64,000 bases of DNA, from positions 248,001 through 312,000 of the forward strand of contig NC_079883.1 in the NCBI RefSeq assembly GCF_029227915.1, in the 5' to 3' direction. Shown here one piece after another: positions 48,111 through 61,320 of the stretch. Numbering within the stretch: position 1 is the first letter of the stretch; every line of letters begins with the position of its first letter. Below the pieces are notes generated by a model that saw only the letters and a list, made by a program, of their open reading frames with translations, made no database searches and had not been told where the DNA came from. Both the position numbers and the translations under genes were made by a program. The DNA comes from Hydractinia symbiolongicarpus. Lineage: Eukaryota > Cnidaria > Hydrozoa > Anthoathecata > Hydractiniidae.

Positions 48111-50140
48111 TTAAAAAATCGTTCGGGAAATGAGTTTACTCCCTGGGTACTTTCTTTGTATACTTTTGACTATATGGGCCGAGTCCGGGATTTACGGGAA
48201 ATCGCGGTTTTTCGTTTGCCGGCGATTAAACTTCTTTTATTCCGCGTCTCATCAAAAATGAAAACATTTTTGAAAACTACAAGTCTCATGCGTTTTAGTG
48301 GTGAAAAGATAATTTAAAAAATCGTTCTGGAAATGAGTTTACTGACAGGGTACTTTCTTTGTATATACTCGACTATACGATCCAAGCACGGGATTTACGG
48401 GAAATGGCGGGTTTTCGTTTGCCGGCGATTAAACTTCTTCTATTCAGCGTCTCATCAAAAATGAAAACATTTTTGAAAACTACAAGTCCCATGCGTTTTA
48501 GTGGTGAAAAGATAATTTAAAAAATCGTTCTGGAAATGAGTTTACTCACAGGATACTTTCTTTGTATATACTCGACTATACGGGCCAAGCACGGGATTTA
48601 CGGGAAATTGCGGGTTTTCGTTTGCCGGCGATTAAACTTTTTTTATTCAGCGTCTTATCAAAAATGAAAACATTTTTGAAAATTACAAGTCTCATGCGTT
48701 TTAGTGGTGAAAAAATAATTTAAAAAATCGTTCGGGAAATGAGTTTACTCACAGGGTACTTTCTTTGTATACATTTGACTATACGGGCCAATCCCGGGAT
48801 TTACGGGAAATCGCAGGTTTTCGTTTGCCGGCGATTAAACTTCTTTTATTTCGCGTCTCATCAAAAATGAAAACATTTTTGAAAACTGCAAGTCTCATGC
48901 GTTTTAGTGCTGAAAAGATAATATAAAAAATCGTTCTGGAAAGGACTTTACTCACAGGGTACCTTCTTTGTATATACTCGACTATACGAGCCAAGCACGG
49001 GATTTCCGGGAAATTGCGGGTTTTCGTTTGCCGGCGATTAAACTTCTTTTATTCAGCGTCTCATCAAAAATGAAAACATTTTTGAAAACTACAAGTCTCA
49101 TGCGTTTTAGTGGTGTAAAAATAATTTAAAAAATCGTTCTGGAAATGAGTTTACTACCTGGGTATTTTCTTTGTATACTTTTGACTATACGGGCCAAACC
49201 CGGGATTTACAGGAAATCGCGGGTTTTCGTTTGCCGGCGATTAAACTTCTTTTATTCAGCGTCTCATCAAAAATAAAAACATTTTTGAAAACTACAAGTC
49301 TCTTGCGTTTTAGTGGTGAAAAAATAATTTAAAAAATCGTTCGGGAAATGAGTTTACTCCCTGGGTACTTTCTTAGTATACTTTTGACTATACGGGCCGA
49401 GTCCGGGATTTACGGGAAATCGCGGGTTTTCGTTTGCCGGCGATTAAACATCTTTTATTCAGCGTCTCATCAAAAATGAAAACATTTTTGAAAACTACAA
49501 GTGTCATGCGTTTTAGTGGTGAAAAGATAATATAAAAAATTGTTCTGGTAAGGATTTTACTCACAGGGTACCTTCTTTGTATATACTCGACTATACGAGC
49601 CAAGCACGGGATTTACGGGAAATTGCGGGTTTTCGTTTCCCGGCGATTAAACTTCTTTTATTCAGCGTCTCATCAAAAATGAAAACATTTTTGAAAACTA
49701 CAAGTCTCATGCGTTTTAGTGGTGTAAAAATAATTTAAAAAATCGTTCTGGAAATGAGTTTACTACCTGGGTATTTTCTTTGTATACTTTTGACTATACG
49801 GGCCAAACCCGGGATTTACAGGAAATTGCGGGTTTTCGTTTGCCGGCGATTAAACTGCTTTTATTCAGCGTCTCATCAAAAATAAAAACATTTTTGAAAA
49901 CTACAAGTCTCTTGCGTTTTAGTGGTGAAAAAATAATTTAAAAAATCGTTCGGGAAATGAGTTTACTCCCTGGGTACTTTCTTAGTATACTTTTGACTAT
50001 ACGGGCCGAGTCCGGGATTTACGGGAAATCGCGGGTTTTCGTTTGCCGGCGATTAAACATCTTTTATTCAGCGTCTCATCAAAAATGAAAACATTTTTGA
50101 AAACTACAAGTGTCATGCGTTTTAGTGGTGAAAAGATAAT
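48111..50140 (+). repeat. Triplicated 10-mer, copy 2 (recombinant)
   Basis: The first part of this copy shares private variants with copy 3: ATACGATCCAAG (48,380-48,381 against 50,410-50,411) and AATTACAAG (T at 48,683 and 50,713). The later part shares private variants with copy 1: AACTGCAAG (G at 48,888 and 46,858), GATTTCCGGG (near 49,004 and 46,974) and GTTTCCCGGCG (near 49,635 and 47,605). The switch lies between 48,683 and 48,888. Confidence 0.92.
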
Positions 50141-52170
50141 TTAAAAAATCGTTCGGGAAATGAGTTTACTCCCTGGGTACTTTCTTTGTATACTTTTGAC
50201 TATATGGGCCGAGTCCGGGATTTACGGGAAATCGCGGTTTTTCGTTTGCCGGCGATTAAACTTCTTTTATTCCGCGTCTCATCAAAAATGAAAACATTTT
50301 TGAAAACTACAAGTCTCATGCGTTTTAGTGGTGAAAAGATAATTTAAAAAATCGTTCTGGAAATGAGTTTACTGACAGGGTACTTTCTTTGTATATACTC
50401 GACTATACGATCCAAGCACGGGATTTACGGGAAATGGCGGGTTTTCGTTTGCCAGCGATTAAACTTCTTCTATTCAGCGTCTCATCAAAAATGAAAACAT
50501 TTTTGAAAACTACAAGTCCCATGCGTTTTAGTGGTGAAAAGATAATTTAAAAAATCGTTCTGGAAATGAGTTTACTCACAGGATACTTTCTTTGTATATA
50601 CTCGACTATACGGGCCAAGCACGGGATTTACGGGAAATTGCGGGTTTTCGTTTGCCGGCGATTAAACTTTTTTTATTCAGCGTCTTATCAAAAATGAAAA
50701 CATTTTTGAAAATTACAAGTCTCATGCGTTTTAGTGGTGAAAAAATAATTTAAAAAATCGTTCGGGAAATGAGTTTACTCACAGGGTACTTTCTTTGTAT
50801 ACATTTGACTATACGGGCCAATCCCGGGATTTACGGGAAATCGCAGGTTTTCGTTTGCCGGCGATTAAACTTCTTTTATTTCGCGTCTCATCAAAAATGA
50901 AAACATTTTTGAAAACTACAAGTCTCATGCGTTTTAGTGCTGAAAAGATAATATAAAAAATCGTTCTGGAAAGGACTTTACTCACAGGGTACCTTCTTTG
51001 TATATACTCGAATATACGAGCCTAGCACGGGATTTACGGGAAATTGCGGGTTTTCGTTTGCCGGCGATTAAACTTCTTTTATTCAGCGTCTCATCAAAAA
51101 TGAAAACATTTTTGAAAACTACAAGTCTCATGCGTTTTAGTGGTGTAAAAATAATTTAAAAAATCGTTCTGGAAATGAGTTTACTACCTGGGTATTTTCT
51201 TTGTATACTTTTGACTATACGGGCCAAACCCGGGATTTACAGGAAATCGCGGGTTTTCGTTTGCCGGCGATTAAACTTCTTTTATTCAGCGTCTCATCAA
51301 AAATAAAAACATTTTTGAAAACTACAAGTCTCTTGCGTTTTAGTGGTGAAAAAATAATTTAAAAAATCGTTCGGGAAATGAGTTTACTCCCTGGGTACTT
51401 TCTTAGTATACTTTTGACTATACGGGCCGAGTCCGGGATTTACGGGAAATCGCGGGTTTTCGTTTGCCGGCGATTAAACATCTTTTATTCAGCGTCTCAT
51501 CAAAAATGAAAACATTTTTGAAAACTACAAGTGTCATGCGTTTTAGTGGTGAAAAGATAATATAAAAAATTGTTCTGGTAAGGATTTTACTCACAGGGTA
51601 CCTTCTTTGTATATACTCGACTATACGAGCCAAGCACGGGATTTACGGGAAATTGCGGGTTTTCGTTTGCCGGCGATTAAACTTCTTTTATTCAGCGTCT
51701 CATCAAAAATGAAAACATTTTTGAAAACTACAAGTCTCATGCGTTTTAGTGGTAAAAAAATAATTTAAAAAATCGTTCTGGAAATGAGTTTACTACCTGG
51801 GTATTTTCTTTGTATACTTTTGACTATACGGGCCAAACCCGGGATTTACAGGAAATTGCGGGTTTTCGTTTGCCGGCGATTAAACTGCTTTTATTCAGCG
51901 TCTCATCAAAAATAAAAACATTTTTGAAAACTACAAGTCTCTTGCGTTTTAGTGGTGAAAAAATAATTTAAAAAATCGTTCGGGAAATGAGTTTACTCCC
52001 TGGGTACTTTCTTAGTATACTTTTGACTATACGGGCCGAGTCCGGGATTTACGGGAAATCGCGGGTTTTCGTTTGCCGGCGATTAAACATCTTTTATTCA
52101 GCGTCTCATCAAAAATGAAAACATTTTTGAAAACTACAAGTGTCATGCGTTTTAGTGGTGAAAAGATAAT
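50141..52170 (+). repeat. Triplicated 10-mer, copy 3
   Basis: It continues the 2,030-bp period and ends near 52,170, where CTCCCTGGGTATT leads into a GTATACATTCG monomer not seen at that place in copies 1 and 2. Private changes are TTTGCCAGCGATT near 50,451, CGAATATACGAGCCTAGC near 51,009 and GGTAAAAAAATAATTT near 51,753. Confidence 0.92.
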
Positions 52171-54230
52171 TTAAAAAATCGTTCTGGAAATGAGTTTACT
52201 CCCTGGGTATTTTCTTTGTATACATTCGACTATACGGGCCAAGCCCGGGATTTACGGGAAATCGCGGTTTTTCGTTTGACGGCGATTAAACTTCTTTCAT
52301 TAAACGTCTCATCAAAAATGAAAACATTCCTGAAAACTACAAGTCTGATGCGTTTTAGTGGTGAAAAAATAATTTAAAAAATCGTTCGGGAATTGAGTTT
52401 ACTCCCTGGGTACTTTATTTGTATACTTTTGACTATACGGGCCGAGTCCAGGATTTACGGGAAATCGCGGGTTTTCGTTTGCCGGCAATTAAACATCTTT
52501 TATTCGGCGTCTCATCAAAAATGAAAACATTTTTGAAAACTACAAGTCTCATGCGTTTTAGTGGTGAAAAGATAATTTAAAAAATCGTTCTGGAAATGAG
52601 TTTACTCCCTGGGTATTTTCTTTGTATACATTTGACTATACGGGCCGAGTCCGGGATTTACGGGAATTCGCGGGTTTTCGTTTGCCGGCGATTAAACTTC
52701 TTTTATTCAGCGTCTCATCAAAAATGAAAACATTTTTAAAAACTACAAGTCTCGTGCGTTTTAGTGGTGAAAAGATAATTTAAAAAACCGTTCTGGAAAT
52801 GAGTTTACTTGCAGGGTACTTTCTTTGTCTACTTTTGACTATACGGGCCGAGTCCGGGATTTACGGGAAATCGCGGGTTTTCGTTTGCCGGCGATTAAAC
52901 TTCTTTTATTTCGCGTCTCATCAAAAATGAAAACATATTTGAAAACTACAAGTCTCATGCGTTTTAGTGGTGAAAAAATAATTCAAAAAATCGTTCGAGA
53001 AATGAGTTTACTCACAGGGTACTTTCTTTGTATACATTCGACTATACGGGCCAAGCCCGGGATTTATGGGAAATCGCGGGTTTTCGTTTGCCGGCGATTA
53101 AACTTCTTTCATTAAGCGTCTCATTAAAAATGAAAACATTCCTGAAAACTACAAGTGTCATGCGTTTTAGTGGTGAAAAGATAATTTAAAAAATCGTTCT
53201 GGAAATGAGTTTACTCCCTGGGTATTTTCTTTGTATACTTTTGACTATACGGGCCGAGTCCGGGATTTACGGGAATTCGCGGGTTTTCGTTTGCCGGCGA
53301 TTAAACTTCTTTTATTCAGCGTCTCATCAAAAATGAAAACATTTTTGAAAACTACAAGTCTCGTGCGTTTTAGTGGTGAAAAGATAATTTAAAAAATCGT
53401 TCTTGAAATGAGTTTACTCGCAGGGTACTTTCTTTGTATACTTTTGACTATACGGGCCGAATCCGGGATTTACGGGAAATCGCGGGTTTTAGTTTGCCGG
53501 CGATTAAACTTCTTTCATTCAGCGTCTCATCAAAAATGAAAACATTTTTGAAAACTACGAGTCTCATACGTTTTAATGGTGAAAAAATAATTTAAAAAAT
53601 CGTTCGGGAAATGAGTTTACTCCCTGGGTATTTTCTTTGTATACTTTTGACTATACGGGCCGAGACCGGGATTTACGGGAAATCGCGGGTTTTCGTTTGC
53701 CGGCGATTAAACTTCTTTTATTCCGCGTCTCATCAAAAATGAAAACATTTTTAAAGACTACAAGTCTCATGCGTTTTAGTGGTGAAAAGATAATTTAAAA
53801 AATCGTTCTGGAAATGAGTTTACTCACAGGGTACTTTCTTTGTATATACTCGACTATACGGGCCAAGCCCGGGATTTACGGGAAATCGCAGGTTTTCGTT
53901 TGCCGGCGATTAAACTTCTTTTATTTCGCGTCTCATCAAAAATGAAAACATTTTTGAAAACTACAAGTCTCATGCGTTTTAGTGCTGAAAAGATAATATA
54001 AAAAATCGTTCTGGAAAGGTCTTTACTCACAGGGTACCTTCTTTGTATATACTCGACTATACGAGCCAAGAACGGGATTTACGGGAAATTGCGGGTTTTC
54101 TTTTGCCGGCGATTAAACTTCTTTTATTCAGCGTCTCATCAAAAATGAAAACATTTTTGAAAACTACAAGTCTCATGCGTTTTAGTGGTGTAAAAATAAT
54201 TTAAAAAATCGTTCTGGAAATGAGTTTACT
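52171..54230 (+). repeat. Second copy of the 43.7-45.9 kb block
   Basis: TTTGACGGCGATTAAAC at about 52,276 matches 43,750 at offset 8,526. The following units (GGCAATTAAACATC, TTTGTCTACTTTTGAC, ATAATTCAAAAAATCG, CATTAAGCGTCTCATTAAAAATG, CATACGTTTTAATGG) keep the order. One monomer is missing near 53.85 kb relative to the first copy. Private changes include GGGTTTTAGTTTGCC near 53,485 and GGAAAGGTCTTTACTC near 54,013. Confidence 0.82.
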
Positions 54231-57200
54231 ACCTGGGTATTTTCTTTGTATACTTTTGACTATACGGGCCAAACCCGGGATTTACAGGAAATCGCGGGTT
54301 TTCGTTTGCCGGCGATTAAACTTCTTTTATTCAGCGTCTCATCAAAAACGAAAACATTTTTGAAAACTACAAGTCTCTTGCGTTTTAGTGGTGAAAAAAT
54401 AATTTAAAAAATCGTTCGGGAAATGAGTTTACTCCCTGGGTACTTTCTTTGTATACTTTTGACTATATGGGCCGAGTCCGGGATTTACGGGAAATCGCGG
54501 GTTTTCGTTTGCCGGCGATTAAACTTCTTTTATTCCGCGTCTCATCAAAAATGAAAACATTTTTGAAAACTACAAGTCTCATGCGTTTTAGTGGTGAAAA
54601 GATAATTTAAAAAATCGTTCTGGAAATGAGTTTACTGACAGGGTACTTTCTTTGTATATACTCGACTATACGGGCGAAGCACGGGATTTACGGGAAATGG
54701 CGGGTTTTCGTTTGCCGGCGATTAAACTTCTTCTATTCAGCGTCTCATCAAAAATGAAAACATTTTTGAAAACTACAAGTCCCATGCGTTTTAGTGGTGA
54801 AAAGATAATTTAAAAAATCGTTCTGGAAATGAGTTTACTCACAGGATACTTTCTTTGTATATACTCGACTATACGGGCCAAGCACGGGATTTACGGGAAA
54901 TTGCGGGTTTTCGTTTGCCGGCGATTAAACTTTTTTTATTCAGCGTCTTATCAAAAATGAAAACATTTTTGAAAACTACAAGCCTCATGCGTTTTAGTGG
55001 TGAAAAAATAACTTAAAAAATCGTTCTGGAAATGCGTTTACTCACAGGGTACTTTTTTTGTATATACTCGACTATACGGGCCAAGCACGGGATTTACGGG
55101 AAATCGCGGGTTTTCGTTTGCCGGCGATTAAACTTCTTTTAATCAGCGTCTCATCAAAAATGAAAACATTTTTGAAAACTACAAGTCTCATGCGTTTTAG
55201 TGGTGAAAAAATAATTTAAAAAATCGTTCGGGAAATGAGTTTACTCCCTGGGTATTTTCTTTGTATACTTTTGACTATACGGGCCGAGTCCGGGATTTAC
55301 GGGAAAACGCGGGTTTTCGTTTGCCGGCGATTAAACTTCTTTTATTCCGCGTCTCATCAAAAATGAAAACATTTTTGAAAACTACAAGTCTCATGCGTTT
55401 TAGTGGTGAAAAAATAATTTAAAATATCGTTCGGGAAATGAGTTTACTCCCTGGGTATTTTCTTTGTATACTTTTGACTATACGGGCCGAGTCCGGGATT
55501 TACGGGAATTCGCGGGTTTTCGTTTGCCGGCGATTAAACTTCTTTTATTCAGCGTCTCATCAAAAATGAAAACATTTTTGAAAACTACAAGTCTCATGCG
55601 TTTTAGTGGTGAAAAGATAATTTAAAAAATCGTTCTTGAAATGAGTTTACTCGCAGGGTACTTTCTTTGTATACTTTTGACTATACGGGCCGAGTCCGGG
55701 ATTTACGGGAAATTGCGGGTTTTCGTTTGCCGGCGATTAAACTTCTTTTATTCAGCGTCTCATCAAAAATGAAAACATTTTTGAAAACTACGAGTCTCAT
55801 ACGTTTTAGTGGTGAAAAATAATATAAAAAATCGTTCGGGAAATGAGTTTACTTCCTGGGTATTTGCTTTGTATACTTTTGACTATACGGGCCGAGACCG
55901 GGATTTACGGGAAATCGCGGGTTTTCGTTTGCCGGCGATTAAACTTCTTTTATTCAGCGTCTCATCAAAAATGAAAACATTTTTGAAAACTACAAGTCTC
56001 ATGCGTTTTAGTGGTGTAAAAATAATTTAAAAAATCGTTCTGGAAATGAGTTTACTACCTGGGTATTTTCTTTGTATACTTTTGACTATACGGGCCAAGC
56101 CCGGGATTTACAGGAAATCGCGGGTTTTCGTTTGCCGGCGATTAAACTTCTTTTATTCAGCGTCTCATCAAAAATGAAAACATTTTTAAAAACTACAAGT
56201 CTCTTGCGTTTTAGTGGTGAAAAAATAATTTAAAAAATCGTTCGGGAAATGAGTTTACTCCCTGGGTATTTTCTTTGTATACTTTGACTATACGGCCGAG
56301 ACCGGGATTTATAGGAAAGTGCGGGTTTTCGTTTGCCGGCGATTAAACTTCTTTTATTCAGCGTCTCATCAAAAATGAAAACATTTTTAAAAACTACAAG
56401 TCTCTTGCGTTTTAGTGGTGAAAAAATAATTTAAAAAATCGTTCGGGAAATGAGTTTACTCCCTGGGTATTTTCTTTGTATAATTTTGACTATACGGGCC
56501 GAGACCGGGATTTACGGGAAATCGCGGGTATTCGTTTGCCGGCGATTAAACTTCTTTTATTCAGCGTCTCATCAAAAATGAAAACATTTTGGAAAACTAC
56601 AAGTCTCATGCGTTTTAGTGGTGTAAAAATAATTTAAAAAATCGTTCTTTAAATGAGTTTACTACCTGGGTATTTTCTTTGTATACTTTTGACTATACGG
56701 GCCAAGCCCGGGATTTACAGGAAATTGCGGGTTTTCGTTTGCCGGCGATTAAACTTCTTTTATTCAGCGTCTCATCAAAAATGAAAACATTTTTGAAAAC
56801 TACAAGTCTCTTGCGTTTTAGTGGTGAAAAAATAATTTAAAAAATCGTTCGGGAAATGAGTTTACTCCCTGGGTACTTTCTTTGTATACTTTTGACTATA
56901 CGGGCCGAGTCCGGGATTTACGGGAAATCGCGGGTTTTCGTTTGCCGGCGATTAAACATCTTTTATTCAGCGCCTCATCAAAAATGAAAACATTTTTGAA
57001 AACTACAAGTGTCATGCGTTTTAGTGGTGAAAAGATAATTTAAAAAATCGTTCTGGAAATGAGTTTACTCCCTGGGTATTTTCTTTGTATACTTTTGACT
57101 ATACGGGCCGAGTGCGGGATTTACGGGAATTCGCGGGTTTTCGTTTGCCGGCATTAAACTTCTTTTATTCAGCGTCTCATCAAAAATGAAAACATTTTTG

Positions 57201-57879
57201 AAAACTACAAGTCTCGTGCGTTTTAGTGGTGAAAAGATAATTTAAAAAATCGTTCTTGAAATTAGTTTACTCGCAGGGTACTTTCTTTGTATACTTTTGA
57301 CTATACGGGCCGAGTCCGGGATTTACGGGAAATCGCGGGTTTTCGTTTGCCGGCGATTAAACTTCTTTTATTCAGCGTCTCATCAAAAATGAAAACATTT
57401 TTGAAAACTACAAGTCTCGTGCGTTTTAGTGGTGAAAAGATAATTTAAAAAATCGTTCTGGAAATGAGTTTATTCGCAGGGTACTTTCTTTGTATACTTT
57501 TGACTATACGGGCGGAGACCGGGATTTACGGGAAATCGCGGGTTTTAGTTTGCCGGCGATTAAACTTCTTTTATTCCGCGTCTCATCAAAAATGAAAACA
57601 TTTTTGAAGACTACAAGTCTCATGCGTTTTAGTGGTGAAAAGATAATTTAAAAAATCGTTCTGGAAATGAGTTTACTCACAGGGTACTTTCTTTGTATAT
57701 ACTCGACTATACGGCCAAGCACGGGATTTACGGGAAATCGCGGGTTTTCGTTTGCCGGCGATTAAACTTCTTTCATTCACCGTCTCATCAAAAATGAAAA
57801 CATTTTTGAAAACTACAAGTCTCATGCGTTTTAGTGGTGAAAAAATAATTTAAAAAATCGTTCGGGAAATGAGTTTACT
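54231..57879 (+). repeat. 18-mer higher-order repeat (3,649 bp), copy 1
   Basis: CTACCTGGGTATT at 54,230 and GACTATATGGGCC at 54,461 recur 3,649 bp later. Units further in recur at 3,446, because copy 2 lacks one monomer. The non-multiple of 203 is explained by five single-base losses seen in both copies: GTGAAAAATAATAT (55,811), GTATACTTTGAC and TACGGCCGAGACC (about 56,277-56,300), CCGGCATTAAAC (about 57,150) and TATACGGCCAAGC (about 57,708). Most monomers are type II. Confidence 0.9.
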
Positions 57880-60800
57880 ACCTGGGTATTTTCTTTGTAT
57901 ACTTTTGACTATACGGGCCAAACCCGGGATTTACAGGAAATCGCGGGTTTTCGTTTGCCGGCGATTAAACTTCTTTTATTCAGCGTCTCATCAAAAATGA
58001 AAACATTTTTGAAAACTACAAGTCTCTTGCGTTTTAGTGGTGAAAAAATAATTTAAAAAATCGTTCGGGAAATGAGTTTACTCCCTGGGTACTTTCTTTG
58101 TATACTTTTGACTATATGGGCCGAGTCCGGGATTTACGGGAAATCGCGGGTTTTCGTTTGCCGGCGATTAAACTTCTTTTATTCCGCGTCTCATCAAAAA
58201 TGAAAACATTTTTGAAAACTACAAGTCTCATGCGTTTTAGTGGTGAAAAGATAATTTAAAAAATCGTTCTGGAAATGAGTTTACTGACAGGGTACTTTCT
58301 TTGTATATACTCGACTATACGGGCGAAGCACGGGATTTACGGGAAATGGCGGGTTTTCGTTTGCCGGCGATTAAACTTCTTCTATTCAGCGTCTCATCAA
58401 AAATGAAAACATTTTTGAAAACTACAAGTCCCATGCGTTTTAGTGGTGAAAAGATAATTTAAAAAATCGTTCTGGAAATGCGTTTACTCACAGGGTACTT
58501 TTTTTGTATATACTCGACTATACGGGCCAAGCACGGGATTTACGGGAAATCGCGGGTTTTCGTTTGCCGGCGATTAAACTTCTTTTAATCAGCGTCTCAT
58601 CAAAAATGAAAACATTTTTGAAAACTACAAGTCTCATGCGTTTTAGTGGTGAAAAAATAATTTAAAAAATCGTTCGGGAAATGAGTTTACTCCCTGGGTA
58701 TTTTCTTTGTATACTTTTGACTATACGGGCCGAGTCCGGGATTTACGGGAAAACGCGGGTTTTCGTTTGCCGGCGATTAAACTTCTTTTATTCCGCGTCT
58801 CATCAAAAATGAAAACATTTTTGAAAACTACAAGTCTCATGCGTTTTAGTGGTGAAAAAATAATTTAAAATATCGTTCGGGAAATGAGTTTACTCCCTGG
58901 GTATTTTCTTTGTATACTTTTGACTATACGGGCCGAGTCCGGGATTTACGGGAATTCGCGGGTTTTCGTTTGCCGGCGATTAAACTTCTTTTATTCAGCG
59001 TCTCATCAAAAATGAAAACATTTTTGAAAACTACAAGTCTCATGCGTTTTAGTGGTGAAAAGATAATTTAAAAAATCGTTCTTGAAATGAGTTTACTCGC
59101 AGGGTACTTTCTTTGTATACTTTTGACTATACGGGCCGAGTCCGGGATTTACGGGAAATTGCGGGTTTTCGTTTGCCGGCGATTAAACTTCTTTTATTCA
59201 GCGTCTCATCAAAAATGAAAACATTTTTGAAAACTACGAGTCTCATACGTTTTAGTGGTGAAAAATAATATAAAAAATCGTTCGGGAAATGAGTTTACTT
59301 CCTGGGTATTTGCTTTGTATACTTTTGACTATACGGGCCGAGACCGGGATTTACGGGAAATCGCGGGTTTTCGTTTGCCGGCGATTAAACTTCTTTTATT
59401 CAGCGTCTCATCAAAAATGAAAACATTTTTGAAAACTACAAGTCTCATGCGTTTTAGTGGTGTAAAAATAATTTAAAAAATCGTTCTGGAAATGAGTTTA
59501 CTACCTGGGTATTTTCTTTGTATACTTTTGACTATACGGGCCAAGCCCGGGATTTACAGGAAATCGCGGGTTTTCGTTTGCCGGCGATTAAACTTCTTTT
59601 ATTCAGCGTCTCATCAAAAATGAAAACATTTTTAAAAACTACAAGTCTCTTGCGTTTTAGTGGTGAAAAAATAATTTAAAAAATCGTTCGGGAAATGAGT
59701 TTACTCCCTGGGTATTTTCTTTGTATACTTTGACTATACGGCCGAGACCGGGATTTATAGGAAAGTGCGGGTTTTCGTTTGCCGGCGATTAAACTTCTTT
59801 TATTCAGCGTCTCATCAAAAATGAAAACATTTTTAAAAACTACAAGTCTCTTGCGTTTTAGTGGTGAAAAAATAATTTAAAAAATCGTTCGGGAAATGAG
59901 TTTACTCCCTGGGTATTTTCTTTGTATACTTTTGACTATACGGGCCGAGACCGGGATTTACGGGAAATCGCGGGTATTCGTTTGCCGGCGATTAAACTTC
60001 TTTTATTCAGCGTCTCATCAAAAATGAAAACATTTTTGAAAACTACAAGTCTCATGCGTTTTAGTGGTGTAAAAATAATTTAAAAAATCGTTCTTTAAAT
60101 GAGTTTACTACCTGGGTATTTTCTTTGTATACTTTTGACTATACGGGCCAAGCCCGGGATTTACAGGAAATTGCGGGTTTTCGTTTGCCGGCGATTAAAC
60201 TTCTTTTATTCAGCGTCTCATCAAAAATGAAAACATTTTTGAAAACTACAAGTCTCTTGCGTTTTAGTGGTGAAAAAATAATTTAAAAAATCGTTCGGGA
60301 AATGAGTTTACTCCCTGGGTACTTTCTTTGTATACTTTTGACTATACGGGCCGAGTCCGGGATTTACGGGAAATCGCGGGTTTTCGTTTGCCGGCGATTA
60401 AACATCTTTTATTCAGCGCCTCATCAAAAATGAAAACATTTTTGAAAACTACAAGTGTCATGCGTTTTAGTGGTGAAAAGATAATTTAAAAAATCGTTCT
60501 GGAAATGAGTTTACTCCCTGGGTATTTTCTTTGTATACTTTTGACTATACGGGCCGAGTGCGGGATTTACGGGAATTCGCGGGTTTTCGTTTGCCGGCAT
60601 TAAACTTCTTTTATTCAGCGTCTCATCAAAAATGAAAACATTTTTGAAAACTACAAGTCTCGTGCGTTTTAGTGGTGAAAAGATAATTTAAAAAATCGTT
60701 CTTGAAATTAGTTTACTCGCAGGGTACTTTCTTTGTATACTTTTGACTATACGGGCCGAGTCCGGGATTTACGGGAAATCGCGGGTTTTCGTTTGCCGGC

Positions 60801-61320
60801 GATTAAACTTCTTTTATTCAGCGTCTCATCAAAAATGAAAACATTTTTGAAAACTACAAGTCTCGTGCGTTTTAGTGGTGAAAAGATAATTTAAAAAATC
60901 GTTCTGGAAATGAGTTTATTCGCAGGGTACTTTCTTTGTATACTTTTGACTATACGGGCGGAGACCGGGATTTACGGGAAATCGCGGGTTTTAGTTTGCC
61001 GGCGATTAAACTTCTTTTATTCCGCGTCTCATCAAAAATGAAAACATTTTTGAAGACTACAAGTCTCATGCGTTTTAGTGGTGAAAAGATAATTTAAAAA
61101 ATCGTTCTGGAAATGAGTTTACTCACAGGGTACTTTCTTTGTATATACTCGACTATACGGCCAAGCACGGGATTTACGGGAAATCGCGGGTTTTCGTTTG
61201 CCGGCGATTAAACTTCTTTCATTCACCGTCTCATCAAAAATGAAAACATTTTTGAAAACTACAAGTCTCATGCGTTTTAGTGGTGAAAAAATAATTTAAA
61301 AAATCGTTCGGGAAATGAGT
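57880..61320 (+). repeat. 17-mer version of the same unit, copy 2
   Basis: It follows copy 1 in order but skips one monomer: the AAATTGCGGG, TTTTTTTATTCAGCGTCTTATC unit present near 54.90 kb has no partner near 58.47 kb. All five single-base losses of copy 1 are present, so they predate the duplication. Differences include GTATACTTTTGAC near 59,924 where copy 1 has GTATAATTTTGAC, and CATTTTTGAAAAC near 60,029 where copy 1 has CATTTTGGAAAAC. Confidence 0.9.
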
